DNA from: Myxococcales bacterium | GTDB taxonomy: Bacteria; Myxococcota_A; Polyangia; Palsa-1104; JAEUJZ01 | Length of the DNA: 64,000 bases | Assembly: GCA_016794505.1 (NCBI GenBank) | Contig: JAEUJZ010000010.1 | Location: 62,001 to 126,000 of the forward strand | Direction: 5' to 3' | Part shown: one piece after another, positions 7,974 to 15,644 of the stretch | Layout: the number at the start of each line of letters is the position of its first letter | Numbering within the stretch: position 1 is the first letter of the stretch | Program-made: the position numbers and the translations under genes | The notes under the pieces: model-generated | Databases searched by the model: none | Told to the model about the DNA's origin: nothing | Seen by the model: only the letters and a program-made list of their open reading frames with translations

Positions 7974-10900
7974 CTAGCGCCGCTTCAGCAGCAGGGCCTG
8001 CGCTCCGCCGCGACCGACGAAGTCGCCGGCCAAAAGGATGTCGGACATCTCACCGAAGCCGTCGCTGACGCGGCTCTGCCCCCAGCGCTCGAAGGGGCGC
8101 GTGTCCACGGGGCGACCGCGTGCAAGATCCAAGACCAAGAACTTGCCGCCGCTGATCTGGCTGCGATTGACGAGCAAGAGCTGATCGTGGCCCAAGCCCA
8201 TGAAGTCCCCGACGAGCTGGGCATCGCCGGCATCAAACCAGCTGCTAAACGCCGAGCCGGCCTGGAACGACTCGTGAAACAACACCTCGACCGGCGCCCG
8301 CTTCTTTCCGTGAAAGCTGACGATCAGCAGGCCCCCTGCCCCGCCGCTGCGATCGCAGCACAGCAGCTGATCGTGCCCGCGACGCAGGAAATCGCCGACT
8401 AGCAGCACATCTCCCGTGTCGAGCCAGCCGTTTAAGACCGTGCTGTCGCCATAGTTTTCGACATACAGGTGTCGTGGCTGACCGCTGCGCACGTCGCTGA
8501 TGCGGATGCGGCCGTTCTGCCCGCCGCGGTTGATGCTGAGCCACTGGTCAAAGCCAAGGCCCATGAAGTCGCCGGCCAAGTGAACGTCGCCTTCGTCTTG
8601 CCAGCCGTCGAGCCACATGCTCTGCCCCCAGCTTTCCCAGTAGCGAATCTGCACGGGATAGCCAGAAGCCAGGTCGGCGATCATGACGCGGCCCAACGAT
8701 CCGCCGCGGTTCATCAGCGCAAGCTGCGGATGGCCAAGGCCCATAAAATCACCGGCCAAATACCAGTCGTTGGCGTCGACCCATCCGTCCAGCCAGTCGT
8801 ACTGTCCCCAGTCTTCGCCGAGGACCACGGCAGCCGGTGCTTGTCCCGTCGACAAGTCGAACAGGCGCAGCTTCGGGCCGCTTTTCGTCAGGCGATTGAT
8901 ACACAAAAGCTGGGCCCGCCCCAGGCCTGCCAAGTCGCCCACAAGCTGCACGCTGCCCGTCCCCAACAGGCCATCGAACTGCGTCGATTCGCCGCGGGCT
9001 TCGCGATACACCACGGCGGCGGGCGGCACACCGCCGCTAAAGTCCAGGGCCAGCGCGCGATCGTTCAGCAGGCGCGTCGGACGCAGGCGCACGCGAGGCG
9101 GAGCACTGCGCTCGACCAGGCCGGGCACGACCAGACCGCGCTGCTCGATGGGGTTTGTCTCCCCGTCGCGCAGCACAGCATGGCGCGGGCTTAGGGCCAG
9201 GCCGCTGTGCTGCGCAAGAAGCGTAAACGTCCCATCGTCGTTGGGCAGGATGCGCACGCGCTGGCTGCCGTGTCCGCTGGACGTCGACTGCACAAGCGGC
9301 GCCCCGGCGTTGACGCTGCCGCCCGCGATCCCCAGGCACTTGGCTGAGTGCGCCGCCACCACTGCATAGGTGTCATCGCTCGACTGATACAGCAGGCGAA
9401 AGACCTGCTCGGCAAAGCCGACGCGGGGACGCACCAGCACCGCGGCTCCGTCTTCTTGACTACGCTGCTCGACAGACCACAGAAGTTCGCCGGGAACTGT
9501 GTGCAGCTCAAACGTCCGCCCGCTCAAGCTCGGCAGGTTAAAGGGCAGCTCGACGATGCGCAGCGGTACGGGTGTATCGGACAGAACCAGCTCGCCCTTG
9601 TGCTCGCCGAGAACGTGGCCATCGCTGGTGCGTAGCGCCGGAACACCCCCTTCAAGGACGCGGGTAAAGAGGGTCTCAGGCGTCACCACGCGCGTGCGCG
9701 CTCCCAAGCGCAGCCCGTGCGGCGTGTCGTCGACCACCGAAAGAAAGCTGCGATCCATGGCGCGCAGGGCGACGCGATCATCCCAGAGCTCCCACAGCTC
9801 GAAGCTCTGGTGCTTGCCCAGGCTGCCTCCGTCGACGCGCACCGGCAGGCCGTCGCCCGACAGGCTCACCAGCCCAAAGGGCGTACGCAGCGCGACCGGC
9901 GTGCGGCGCTTGGCCCAGTGGACCGGCCCCCGTCGCGACGACCAGACCAGCTCGCCGGGATCCTCGGGACAGCCGCGGAAGATGCCCAGCTCGCCGCTGC
10001 CGAGGACTGCAGCAAAGCACTCGCCCGGCTCGCCATAGACCTCGCTGCGCCAGACGATGATCTCTTCACTGAGAGCCAAGGTGGCAGCTTGCGCCGTCGT
10101 CGCCCGCGGCTCTTCTTTGGCCACAACCAGCACGCCGTTTTCTTCCAGGCGGGCGCTGTAAAAGCCGGTGTGTCCACCGCTTGCGACCCACGGGCATCCG
10201 TGGTTACTCGACGGAGAACTACCAGAAAATACGGAAAGCACGCCGCTGGGCGACAGGGTCAAGAAATAGTGCCCGTTGCCCGATCGGCGGTACTCACCGG
10301 AAAGCAGGCGCTCGCCCAGGCGCAGAACAGCGGTCTCTTGCGGCGGCGGGCGCTGGTTGGTCTCGACGAAGAACGTCGCGCTCTGGCGAAACTCGGCGTC
10401 GGGGCGCTCGTGCTGCAAGCCCAGGAAGTGGAAGTCCATGACTTCCAGACCCCCGTGATCGGCATCGCCGGCCAGGTTGCTGGCGACGACATAGCGCGGC
10501 GGCGTTTCATACGTGCGCAGCGAAACCCCGCGCGAATTGGCCAGCCCACGCACCAACTGAAACGTCGCGGCCTGACGAAACACAGCATCGTCTTCAAAGG
10601 CACAAGGCAAAAGACGCGAGCCCTGCGCAAGCAAGTACAGCGTCGGTGAGCCGAGCACTTCGATCGACACGCCGCGCCGATCGGCAAGACCCGCAACAAA
10701 GCGAAACAGCGTGCGACTGCTGTCGCTTGGGGCGAAGCGCACCCAGGCTCCCTCGACGCCCAGTGGCTCAAACGCCGCGCCGTCGATGCGGCTTAGGTTG
10801 CAGAGCGGGCCGTAGTAGCGCGGCCTCAGCACGGACAGCGTGCAGGCCAGCGCCGTCGCCAGCAGCCGCTGCCGCAGCCCCGGATTGAGCGCGGCCATCA

Positions 10901-11987
10901 GTGCCATGGCATAGCTCGGCGCAATCGCCGCCGCTTCGCGCAAGATGACCGGCAGATCGATGGGCCAGCGAGGCTCGGGCCGCGTCGGAAGCGACAGCTC
11001 ATGTTCGCCGACAAAGCCCAAAAAGCCGCGGTCGCTGCGCCGCAGCATGACCTGGCAGCGCCAGCCGTTTAGCTCGACCGCTGCCGGCGACAGCACGAGT
11101 TCCTTGTTGGGCTCTGCCGCCGCGGCCCCTTGCGCCATCCTGCCGACGGCATCGGCCACGATGGACGCTCGATCCATGGCCACAGGCGAAACGCTGCGCG
11201 GCGGACCCAGCATGCGGCTCGGCTCGCCGCACAGGATCTGCAGCAAAAGATGCACGCGTTCGCCCAACGCGCCGCGCTCGTCCAGCGCCCCAACATCGAC
11301 GTCTGAAAACAGGCCCCATGGGCCATCGGCCGTCGCGGTCGGCTGCAGGTACAGGCCCAGTGAGCACGGTGCTGGCAAGCCAAACAGCGGGCCCGTTTCG
11401 TGCCGCAGTCGACACAGCAGCGACACTTGCGCCTGTCGTGCCGTGCGTTCTAGCTCGGCGGCCAGGCCACGGGGAAACAGGCGCTGGGCGATCTGCCGCG
11501 CCAACAGCGACGGTGGACGCAGCGCCGGAGCCTCGATACGCCCCTGCAAAAGAGACCGCCCACGCAGGTGACCCGCGAGCTCTCGCGCTCGCTCTTCGAA
11601 CGTTGCAAACAGCGACGCATCAAACAGCGCCGCATGGCCCGGAGCCCGCCTGCGCCACTGCGCAAGCTCGATGGCGCTGGTCCGCGACAGATCGACGACC
11701 TCGCCGGTCGGCGTCAGGGCAAAGCGCCCAGCGCTGTCTTCGTACAGCGAAAGGCCGTCGCCCAGGCTCTCGGCGGCCGCGACCAAGCCGGCGCCGATCA
11801 GCAGCCCCACATCGTCGGGAGCCGCCAGCGCATCTTTGTCCGCATCGACCAGAAAGAGGGCCCCTGGCTGCCCTGGGTCGACGACGCGCTCTTCCTGCGC
11901 GGTGGGCTCGGCCGCCCGCTGCACATGCCACTTGGATGCATCCAACTGCGGCCGAAACGGATTGCCAATATTCACCCGCAGCGTCAT
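7974..11987 (-). CDS. Giant multi-lectin mosaic protein with VCBS-like repeats
   Basis: A 1337-residue protein with no signal peptide. Residues 1-420 match nothing I know. Residues ~420-545 hold two AbfB/CBM42-type beta-trefoil motifs (FRFVAGLADRRGVS, FQLVRGLANSRGVSLR, each followed by a FRQ(S/A)ATF element). Residues ~555-690 look like a bulb-type mannose lectin (LGERLLSGEYR and LGSGELGIFRG). Residues ~720-830 resemble fascin-like or lectin trefoil strands (VALRAMDRSFLSV). Residues ~860-930 are ricin-B-like (AAHSAKCLGIAGG). From ~1005 there are six ~60-residue repeats around GDFMGLGHDQLLLVNR, an FG-GAP/VCBS-type propeller whose Ca-binding Asp residues are mostly replaced. This implies sugar or glycan binding. 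Location is unclear because no Sec signal is seen. Function is inferred from modules only. Confidence 0.8.
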   Translation of the reverse strand: MTLRVNIGNPFRPQLDASKWHVQRAAEPTAQEERVVDPGQPGALFLVDADKDALAAPDDVGLLIGAGLVAAAESLGDGLSLYEDSAGRFALTPTGEVVDLSRTSAIELAQWRRRAPGHAALFDASLFATFEERARELAGHLRGRSLLQGRIEAPALRPPSLLARQIAQRLFPRGLAAELERTARQAQVSLLCRLRHETGPLFGLPAPCSLGLYLQPTATADGPWGLFSDVDVGALDERGALGERVHLLLQILCGEPSRMLGPPRSVSPVAMDRASIVADAVGRMAQGAAAAEPNKELVLSPAAVELNGWRCQVMLRRSDRGFLGFVGEHELSLPTRPEPRWPIDLPVILREAAAIAPSYAMALMAALNPGLRQRLLATALACTLSVLRPRYYGPLCNLSRIDGAAFEPLGVEGAWVRFAPSDSSRTLFRFVAGLADRRGVSIEVLGSPTLYLLAQGSRLLPCAFEDDAVFRQAATFQLVRGLANSRGVSLRTYETPPRYVVASNLAGDADHGGLEVMDFHFLGLQHERPDAEFRQSATFFVETNQRPPPQETAVLRLGERLLSGEYRRSGNGHYFLTLSPSGVLSVFSGSSPSSNHGCPWVASGGHTGFYSARLEENGVLVVAKEEPRATTAQAATLALSEEIIVWRSEVYGEPGECFAAVLGSGELGIFRGCPEDPGELVWSSRRGPVHWAKRRTPVALRTPFGLVSLSGDGLPVRVDGGSLGKHQSFELWELWDDRVALRAMDRSFLSVVDDTPHGLRLGARTRVVTPETLFTRVLEGGVPALRTSDGHVLGEHKGELVLSDTPVPLRIVELPFNLPSLSGRTFELHTVPGELLWSVEQRSQEDGAAVLVRPRVGFAEQVFRLLYQSSDDTYAVVAAHSAKCLGIAGGSVNAGAPLVQSTSSGHGSQRVRILPNDDGTFTLLAQHSGLALSPRHAVLRDGETNPIEQRGLVVPGLVERSAPPRVRLRPTRLLNDRALALDFSGGVPPAAVVYREARGESTQFDGLLGTGSVQLVGDLAGLGRAQLLCINRLTKSGPKLRLFDLSTGQAPAAVVLGEDWGQYDWLDGWVDANDWYLAGDFMGLGHPQLALMNRGGSLGRVMIADLASGYPVQIRYWESWGQSMWLDGWQDEGDVHLAGDFMGLGFDQWLSINRGGQNGRIRISDVRSGQPRHLYVENYGDSTVLNGWLDTGDVLLVGDFLRRGHDQLLCCDRSGGAGGLLIVSFHGKKRAPVEVLFHESFQAGSAFSSWFDAGDAQLVGDFMGLGHDQLLLVNRSQISGGKFLVLDLARGRPVDTRPFERWGQSRVSDGFGEMSDILLAGDFVGRGGAQALLLKRR

Positions 11988-12260
11988 GCCGACCTGTCCC
12001 CCAGACTGCTTCGGTTTGCGTCCCCGCGATGGGTGACCCCAGGGCCCCTGCCAAGACGGCCTGTTCCGCTAGGCGCGACGAAGCAGCCTGCCCACCGGCA
12101 TGTGACCGAAGAACCAGGGCGCAAGCGAGGCTGGATAGGCATCGGGATGGGTCACAAAGAGGGACGTCAACCTAAGCATCGCATGTTTGCCGCGCCCCAT
12201 GCCGAGCCAGATTGCGTCCCTGCGACATCCCGCTTGGCACGGCCCCAGAGCCCGTCGAAA

Positions 12261-12719
12261 ATGGCCGGCATCATGTCTTCGTACGCGCTTTCTTCCAGCC
12301 GTGGTCTGCTTTTTTTGTGCGTGGCCAACTCAGCGCGCAGCCAGCTTGCAGAAGCGCTGGCCCGCCATCGCTTTGGCTCGCGCATCCGCGTGCAGAGCGC
12401 CGGGACCCAGCCCAGCCAGGTCAACCCCGCCGCCATCGCGGTGCTGGCCGAGCAAGGCATCTCAGCCGCCGATCAGTATTCAAAGTCCGTCGAGACCATC
12501 GATGCAAAGACCGTCGGCTTGGTCATCACCCTGTGCGCTGAAGAGGTCTGCCCGATCGCGTTTTCGGCGGTGCCGCACCTGCACTGGCCCATTCCCGATC
12601 CAGCCAGTCCCCCCGGTCGCACGCCGCCACTCAGTCTGGATGAGCTACTGCCGCGCTTCCGCCAGGCCCGCGACACCATCGCCGCCCGCTTGGCCACCCT
12701 GTCCATCGAGACGCCGTAG
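12261..12719 (+). CDS. arsC: Arsenate reductase-like low-molecular-weight phosphatase family protein
   Basis: A 152-residue member of the low-molecular-weight tyrosine phosphatase/thioredoxin-coupled ArsC family. The catalytic loop is LFLCVANSARSQLAEA, with nucleophilic Cys at ~19 and the CX5R arginine. Two further cysteines sit in TLCAEEVCP, the position of the resolving pair of Staphylococcus-type ArsC, and HWPIPDP supplies the late general-acid Asp. The family reduces arsenate to arsenite using an intramolecular disulfide cascade. The second and third Cys are only five residues apart, closer than in the reference enzyme, so activity is not certain. No other ars gene is nearby. ATG 12273 is an alternative start. 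The frame stays open far upstream on the strand opposite the lectin gene, but that part is not protein-like. Confidence 0.85.
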   Translation: MAGIMSSYALSSSRGLLFLCVANSARSQLAEALARHRFGSRIRVQSAGTQPSQVNPAAIAVLAEQGISAADQYSKSVETIDAKTVGLVITLCAEEVCPIAFSAVPHLHWPIPDPASPPGRTPPLSLDELLPRFRQARDTIAARLATLSIETP

Positions 12720-12769
12720 CACCGCGCCACCGCCCCTGCGAGCTGTTCACGGAATAGCAAAACAATACT

Positions 12770-12864
12770 TCGACACAAAAGAAATCTCACAAAACAATAA
12801 ATAAATCAATATAAAATATATTGGTTTTTTATTCTGAATTATTTCTTGATTGTTTTCGTATCTT
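12770..12864. other. AT-rich island between arsC and a membrane-protein gene
   Basis: About 95 bases that are strikingly rich in A+T in otherwise GC-rich DNA. It contains AAAACAAT (12791-12798) matched by ATTGTTTT (12849-12856) as outer arms of an imperfect inverted repeat, and an inner AT hairpin followed by a T run. A 22-24 nt segment (12794-12817) recurs at 63012-63033 with a two-base gap. No gene is visible inside. Confidence 0.6.
12804..12830 (+). terminator. Possible AT-rich hairpin terminator after arsC
   Basis: AATCAATATA (12804-12813), loop AAA, TATATTGGTT (12817-12826) form a ten-base stem with one G-T pair, and the T run extends to 12830. The position, 85 bases after the arsC stop, fits a terminator, but the stem is almost pure A-T and weak. 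Confidence 0.3.
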
Positions 12865-13416
12865 CTAAATACCGTGGACGCTGGTCACCAAAAGACCGGC
12901 GAGCAGGTTGAAGATCGCCACCGTCGCCGTAGCGACTGCAAACAGGGCATATAGACGGATCAGCTTGCGCTCAAGCGGTGCGCGCTCCGTCAGCGTGTCG
13001 TCGGCCTGCACGGTGGCCGGCACGCGGCCAAGCTGTGTCGCCAAGAGCACGGCAGCCACCGCAAAGGGCAGGCCGAGGGTCGCCAGGTTTTCTTTGAAGT
13101 CGAACAGATTCGATGCCCACGGCGCCTCGCGGTCTAGAAACAGCCCGCGTACGAAATAGCGATAGCGCGGATAGATCAGCGCGCCAAGAGCCATCACCGC
13201 AATATAGGCATAAAGCGCAATCCGCGAAAACAGCCGCGCCCAGCGCAGCAGGCGAGCCGATGGCTTCCGCCGTAGCAAGCGCAGCGCCACCACCGCTTGA
13301 TGCACGCTGGCCCCCCCCAAGACCAGCGCCGACAGCGCGTGCAGCACCAAGAGCGGCCGGCCCCAGGCGAACAAAAACACGCTGGCTGGACTGGGAAGCG
13401 GGCTAGGCATCGGCAT
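12865..13416 (-). CDS. Four-helix membrane protein of unknown function
   Basis: Starting at ATG 13416 (AAGGA about nine bases upstream), the product is about 183 residues with four hydrophobic helices: residues ~12-35 (FLFAWGRPLLVLHALSALVL), ~58-78, ~105-125 and ~155-178. A conserved-looking segment YPRYRYFVRGLFLD lies between helices two and three. Genes of this style occur as hypothetical inner-membrane proteins. No transport or enzymatic motif is seen. It is the last gene of the reverse-strand cluster that includes the encapsulin genes, separated from the MaoC-like gene by about 125 bases, so it may have its own promoter. Confidence 0.75.
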   Translation of the reverse strand: MPMPSPLPSPASVFLFAWGRPLLVLHALSALVLGGASVHQAVVALRLLRRKPSARLLRWARLFSRIALYAYIAVMALGALIYPRYRYFVRGLFLDREAPWASNLFDFKENLATLGLPFAVAAVLLATQLGRVPATVQADDTLTERAPLERKLIRLYALFAVATATVAIFNLLAGLLVTSVHGI

Positions 13417-13541
13417 CGGCAAAGGTCCTTGGCTCGGACAAAACGACTGGCGAGCCAGCTTATCAGCGAGCGCGCGGCTCTGGCAGCGGGGGCTCCTCGG
13501 CGGCGGCTTGCTGAACATATACGGGCAGCGAACGCAGCGCG

Positions 13542-14024
13542 CTACGGCTGATACAGAAGCAGCATCGTATAGACGAGAGCCGGCTTGTCGGCCACCGTCC
13601 CGTCGGGACGAACAACGGCAACTTCGATCTCTTCGCTGACCAAGACGCCACGGGCCTTGGGCTCGGCCGCGACGATGCGGCAGCGGGCCTTGACCTGGCT
13701 TCCGGCGGGCACCGGACTCAAAAAACGCAGCTTGTCCGCGCCATAGTTCAGGACACTGCCATGCCCGATGATGCGCAGGTCAGGGCGCTGCCGCAGCGCC
13801 GGCAGCAGGCTCAAGATCAGAAAGCCGTGCGCGATCGTCGCGCCAAGCGGACTCTCGCGCTGGGCCCGCGCGACATCGAGGTGAATCCACTGGTGATCGA
13901 GCGTCACGTCGGCGAACTGCTGAATCCGCTCTTGCGCGATCTCGACCGCTTGGCCATAGGGGCTAAACGCCTCGCCAACCCGCGCTCGCAGCGCCGCCAC
14001 ATCATCGAATCGAAGCTCTTGCAT
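13542..14024 (-). CDS. MaoC-like hot-dog fold dehydratase
   Basis: A 160-residue MaoC/NodN-type protein. The hydratase signature is clear: FADVTLDHQWIHLDVARA, then SPLGATIAHGFLILSLLP, carrying the catalytic Asp and His of (R)-specific enoyl-CoA hydratases. The family adds water to trans-2-enoyl-CoA or related thioesters, feeding PHA or fatty acid metabolism. The true substrate here is unknown. I prefer ATG 14024 with GGAG about ten bases upstream. A GTG at 14039 is possible. It lies just after a lipoprotein gene and three genes after a biotin carrier protein, so a link to acyl-CoA metabolism is possible but unproven. Confidence 0.88.
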   Translation of the reverse strand: MQELRFDDVAALRARVGEAFSPYGQAVEIAQERIQQFADVTLDHQWIHLDVARAQRESPLGATIAHGFLILSLLPALRQRPDLRIIGHGSVLNYGADKLRFLSPVPAGSQVKARCRIVAAEPKARGVLVSEEIEVAVVRPDGTVADKPALVYTMLLLYQP

Positions 14025-14047
14025 CGTCGTCGGCTCCACGGTGCCGG

Positions 14048-14614
14048 CTAGGGGCAGGCGTTGATGTCAAAGGACTCGTCGATGCGCTCGCCGCCGGGGA
14101 AGGTCAGCTTGAACTCGCCGCGGATGCGCTTGTACTGCTGCACCTCGGCGACGCGCAGGACGCCAGCCGCCGGCCAGACCTCGGGCGGGTTGGTATTTTT
14201 TCCGACGGGATAGCGGGCAAGCACGCCATAGCGCATGTCTACAGTCGGGCCGCGATCCGTCGGATCCAAGGTCACGTCATCGCCGACCATGACCGAATCG
14301 AGGCTGAGCACGAGGGTATAGTGTTCCTCGCTGTGCGGCAGCACCGGCAGCCCCGGCAGCTTGGACTTCGTGTACATCGAGAGCTTCCGGCACGCCTCGT
14401 CCTGCGGCATGGTGTCGCGCACGATCGACACGGCAAAATCCGACGGGAAATAGGCGTACGTGCTCTGGAAATTGATCATCCGGCCGCCAAACGGCAGCTT
14501 GCCGTCTTCGGTCTTGATGTCGCTGCTCGAATCGCCGCAGCCTGAAAGCAGCGCCGAAAGCAGCAGGCCCCCTGCGCACAACACAGCCTTTGTCCAACGA
14601 GTCTTGGTTGCCAT
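14048..14614 (-). CDS. Lipoprotein of unknown function
   Basis: A 188-residue lipoprotein. ATG 14614 follows AAGGAAG by eight bases. The signal peptide runs to the lipobox LLSGC, with the acylated Cys at about residue 26. The mature part has an acidic Ser-rich linker (GDSSSDIKTEDG), then a single ~150-residue domain with strands such as HYTLVLSLDSVMVGD and a C-terminal GEFKLTFPGGERIDESF. Two other cysteines (CRKL and the penultimate Cys) could pair. I do not recognise the domain. It lies 33 bases after the biotin carrier gene and 23 bases before the MaoC-like start, so it is probably co-transcribed with both. Confidence 0.78.
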   Translation of the reverse strand: MATKTRWTKAVLCAGGLLLSALLSGCGDSSSDIKTEDGKLPFGGRMINFQSTYAYFPSDFAVSIVRDTMPQDEACRKLSMYTKSKLPGLPVLPHSEEHYTLVLSLDSVMVGDDVTLDPTDRGPTVDMRYGVLARYPVGKNTNPPEVWPAAGVLRVAEVQQYKRIRGEFKLTFPGGERIDESFDINACP

Positions 14615-14647
14615 GGTCTTGTCTTCCTTGTTGCCCAAGCGCCCGGC

Positions 14648-15220
14648 CTATTCGCTGCTCAGGCTGACCAAGGCTTGCCCGCCTTCGACGGTCTGCCCTT
14701 CGCGGACGCTGACAGAAGCGACCTTGCCGGCGGCGGTCGCGCGCACTTCGTTTTCCATCTTCATCGCTTCGATGACCAAGAGCCCCTGCCCCGCCTTGAC
14801 GACGTCGCCGACTTTGCACAGGACCTTGACCACCTTGCCTGGCATGGCGGCACGCAGCTCGCCGGAAGAAGCCCCGGCCCCAGCGCTCGACCGAACCAAC
14901 AGGTCACGCCGATCGGTCACGCGCACCGACAGCGCATCCCCTCCGCCGACGCTTAGCTTCAGCTCGGGTGGAGTGCCATCGACGTCGACGATGCGCTGTA
15001 CACCGCGCTCGTCGATCAGCGTCCAGGAAACGATGGCGCCGCGCTCTTCGGCCCGGCGAGCTTCGACGACATACTGCCGACCCTCGATGTGGACGCGGAA
15101 GCGAGTCGCCCCCGTTGCCCCGGACGCGCCTTCGGCCAAAAGCGGCTCGACCTCGACGGGGCAGTCTTTGACCACCTTCGAGGGTCCCGCCGATATCTGC
15201 ACCTGAAACTCTTGGTTCAT
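14648..15220 (-). CDS. Biotin carboxyl carrier protein, stand-alone
   Basis: A 190-residue protein ending in a classical biotinyl domain: AAMPGKVVKVLCKVGDVVKA, then EAMKMEN with the biotinylated Lys at about residue 154, and a closing GQALVSL strand. The N-terminal half (~1-115) is a beta-rich domain like that before the biotinyl domain of methylcrotonyl-, propionyl- or pyruvate-type carboxylases. It would carry CO2 from a biotin carboxylase to a carboxyltransferase. Neither partner gene is in the window, which is unusual. ATG 15220 has GGAGAG six bases upstream, and a longer frame to 15277 has no such site. Its neighbours are the acidic protein upstream and a lipoprotein downstream. Confidence 0.9.
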   Translation of the reverse strand: MNQEFQVQISAGPSKVVKDCPVEVEPLLAEGASGATGATRFRVHIEGRQYVVEARRAEERGAIVSWTLIDERGVQRIVDVDGTPPELKLSVGGGDALSVRVTDRRDLLVRSSAGAGASSGELRAAMPGKVVKVLCKVGDVVKAGQGLLVIEAMKMENEVRATAAGKVASVSVREGQTVEGGQALVSLSSE

Positions 15221-15304
15221 CTCGGGCTCTCCGCGTTCGGCAAGTGCCTCGCGCCGGGCAGCTTGGGGCCCAGCCACGACCCGCCGGGCTCCGCAAGACC
15301 AGGA

Positions 15305-15607
15305 CTACTCGTCATCCTCGTCGTAGAGGTCGTCGTCGTCGTCGTCGTCGTCCTCGAAGTCGTCTTCATCGTCGAGGTCATCGTCGTCCTCGTCGATGTC
15401 GTCCTCATCGTCGTCGTCTTCCTCGTCGTAGTCGAAGTCTTCGTCGTCTTCGTCAAAGTCTTCTTCCTCGTCGAAGTCCTCATCGTCAAAGTCCTCGTCT
15501 TCGAGATCGTCCTCCTCGAAGTCGTCCTCCTCATCGGCCGGCGACAGCGAAAAGCCCGGACTCATCGCCAGCCAACCTGGGACCTTGTCGATCTCACTAC
15601 TCACCAT
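15305..15607 (-). CDS. Extremely acidic Asp/Glu-rich small protein
   Basis: A 100-residue protein. ATG 15607 follows GGGAGGAAC closely. The first ~25 residues are ordinary (MVSSEIDKVPGWLAMSPGF). The remaining ~75 are almost only Asp and Glu with spaced Phe, Tyr and Leu (EEDDFEEDDLEDEDF pattern), which points to a disordered, strongly negative chain. Its start is 37 bases after the encapsulin stop on the same strand, so it is probably in the same operon. Such chains can bind Fe, Ca or basic proteins. A role in metal handling with the nanocompartment is my inference. The simple codon repeat (GAC/GAG/GAA) could also be low-complexity drift. No encapsulin-targeting peptide is visible. Confidence 0.7.
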   Translation of the reverse strand: MVSSEIDKVPGWLAMSPGFSLSPADEEDDFEEDDLEDEDFDDEDFDEEEDFDEDDEDFDYDEEDDDDEDDIDEDDDDLDDEDDFEDDDDDDDDLYDEDDE

Positions 15608-15644
15608 CGAAGTTCCTCCCCGTTTCTTGGTCTTTTCGGTTCTT

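Noticed and set aside
11568..12260. Upstream extension of the arsC frame
   Set aside because: It overlaps the opposite strand of the lectin gene and has a random composition. The arsC core starts at about 12261.
12770..12864. Possible tRNA or phage attachment site in the AT-rich island
   Set aside because: No tRNA fold, integrase or identical core with flanking gene was seen. It could not be supported.
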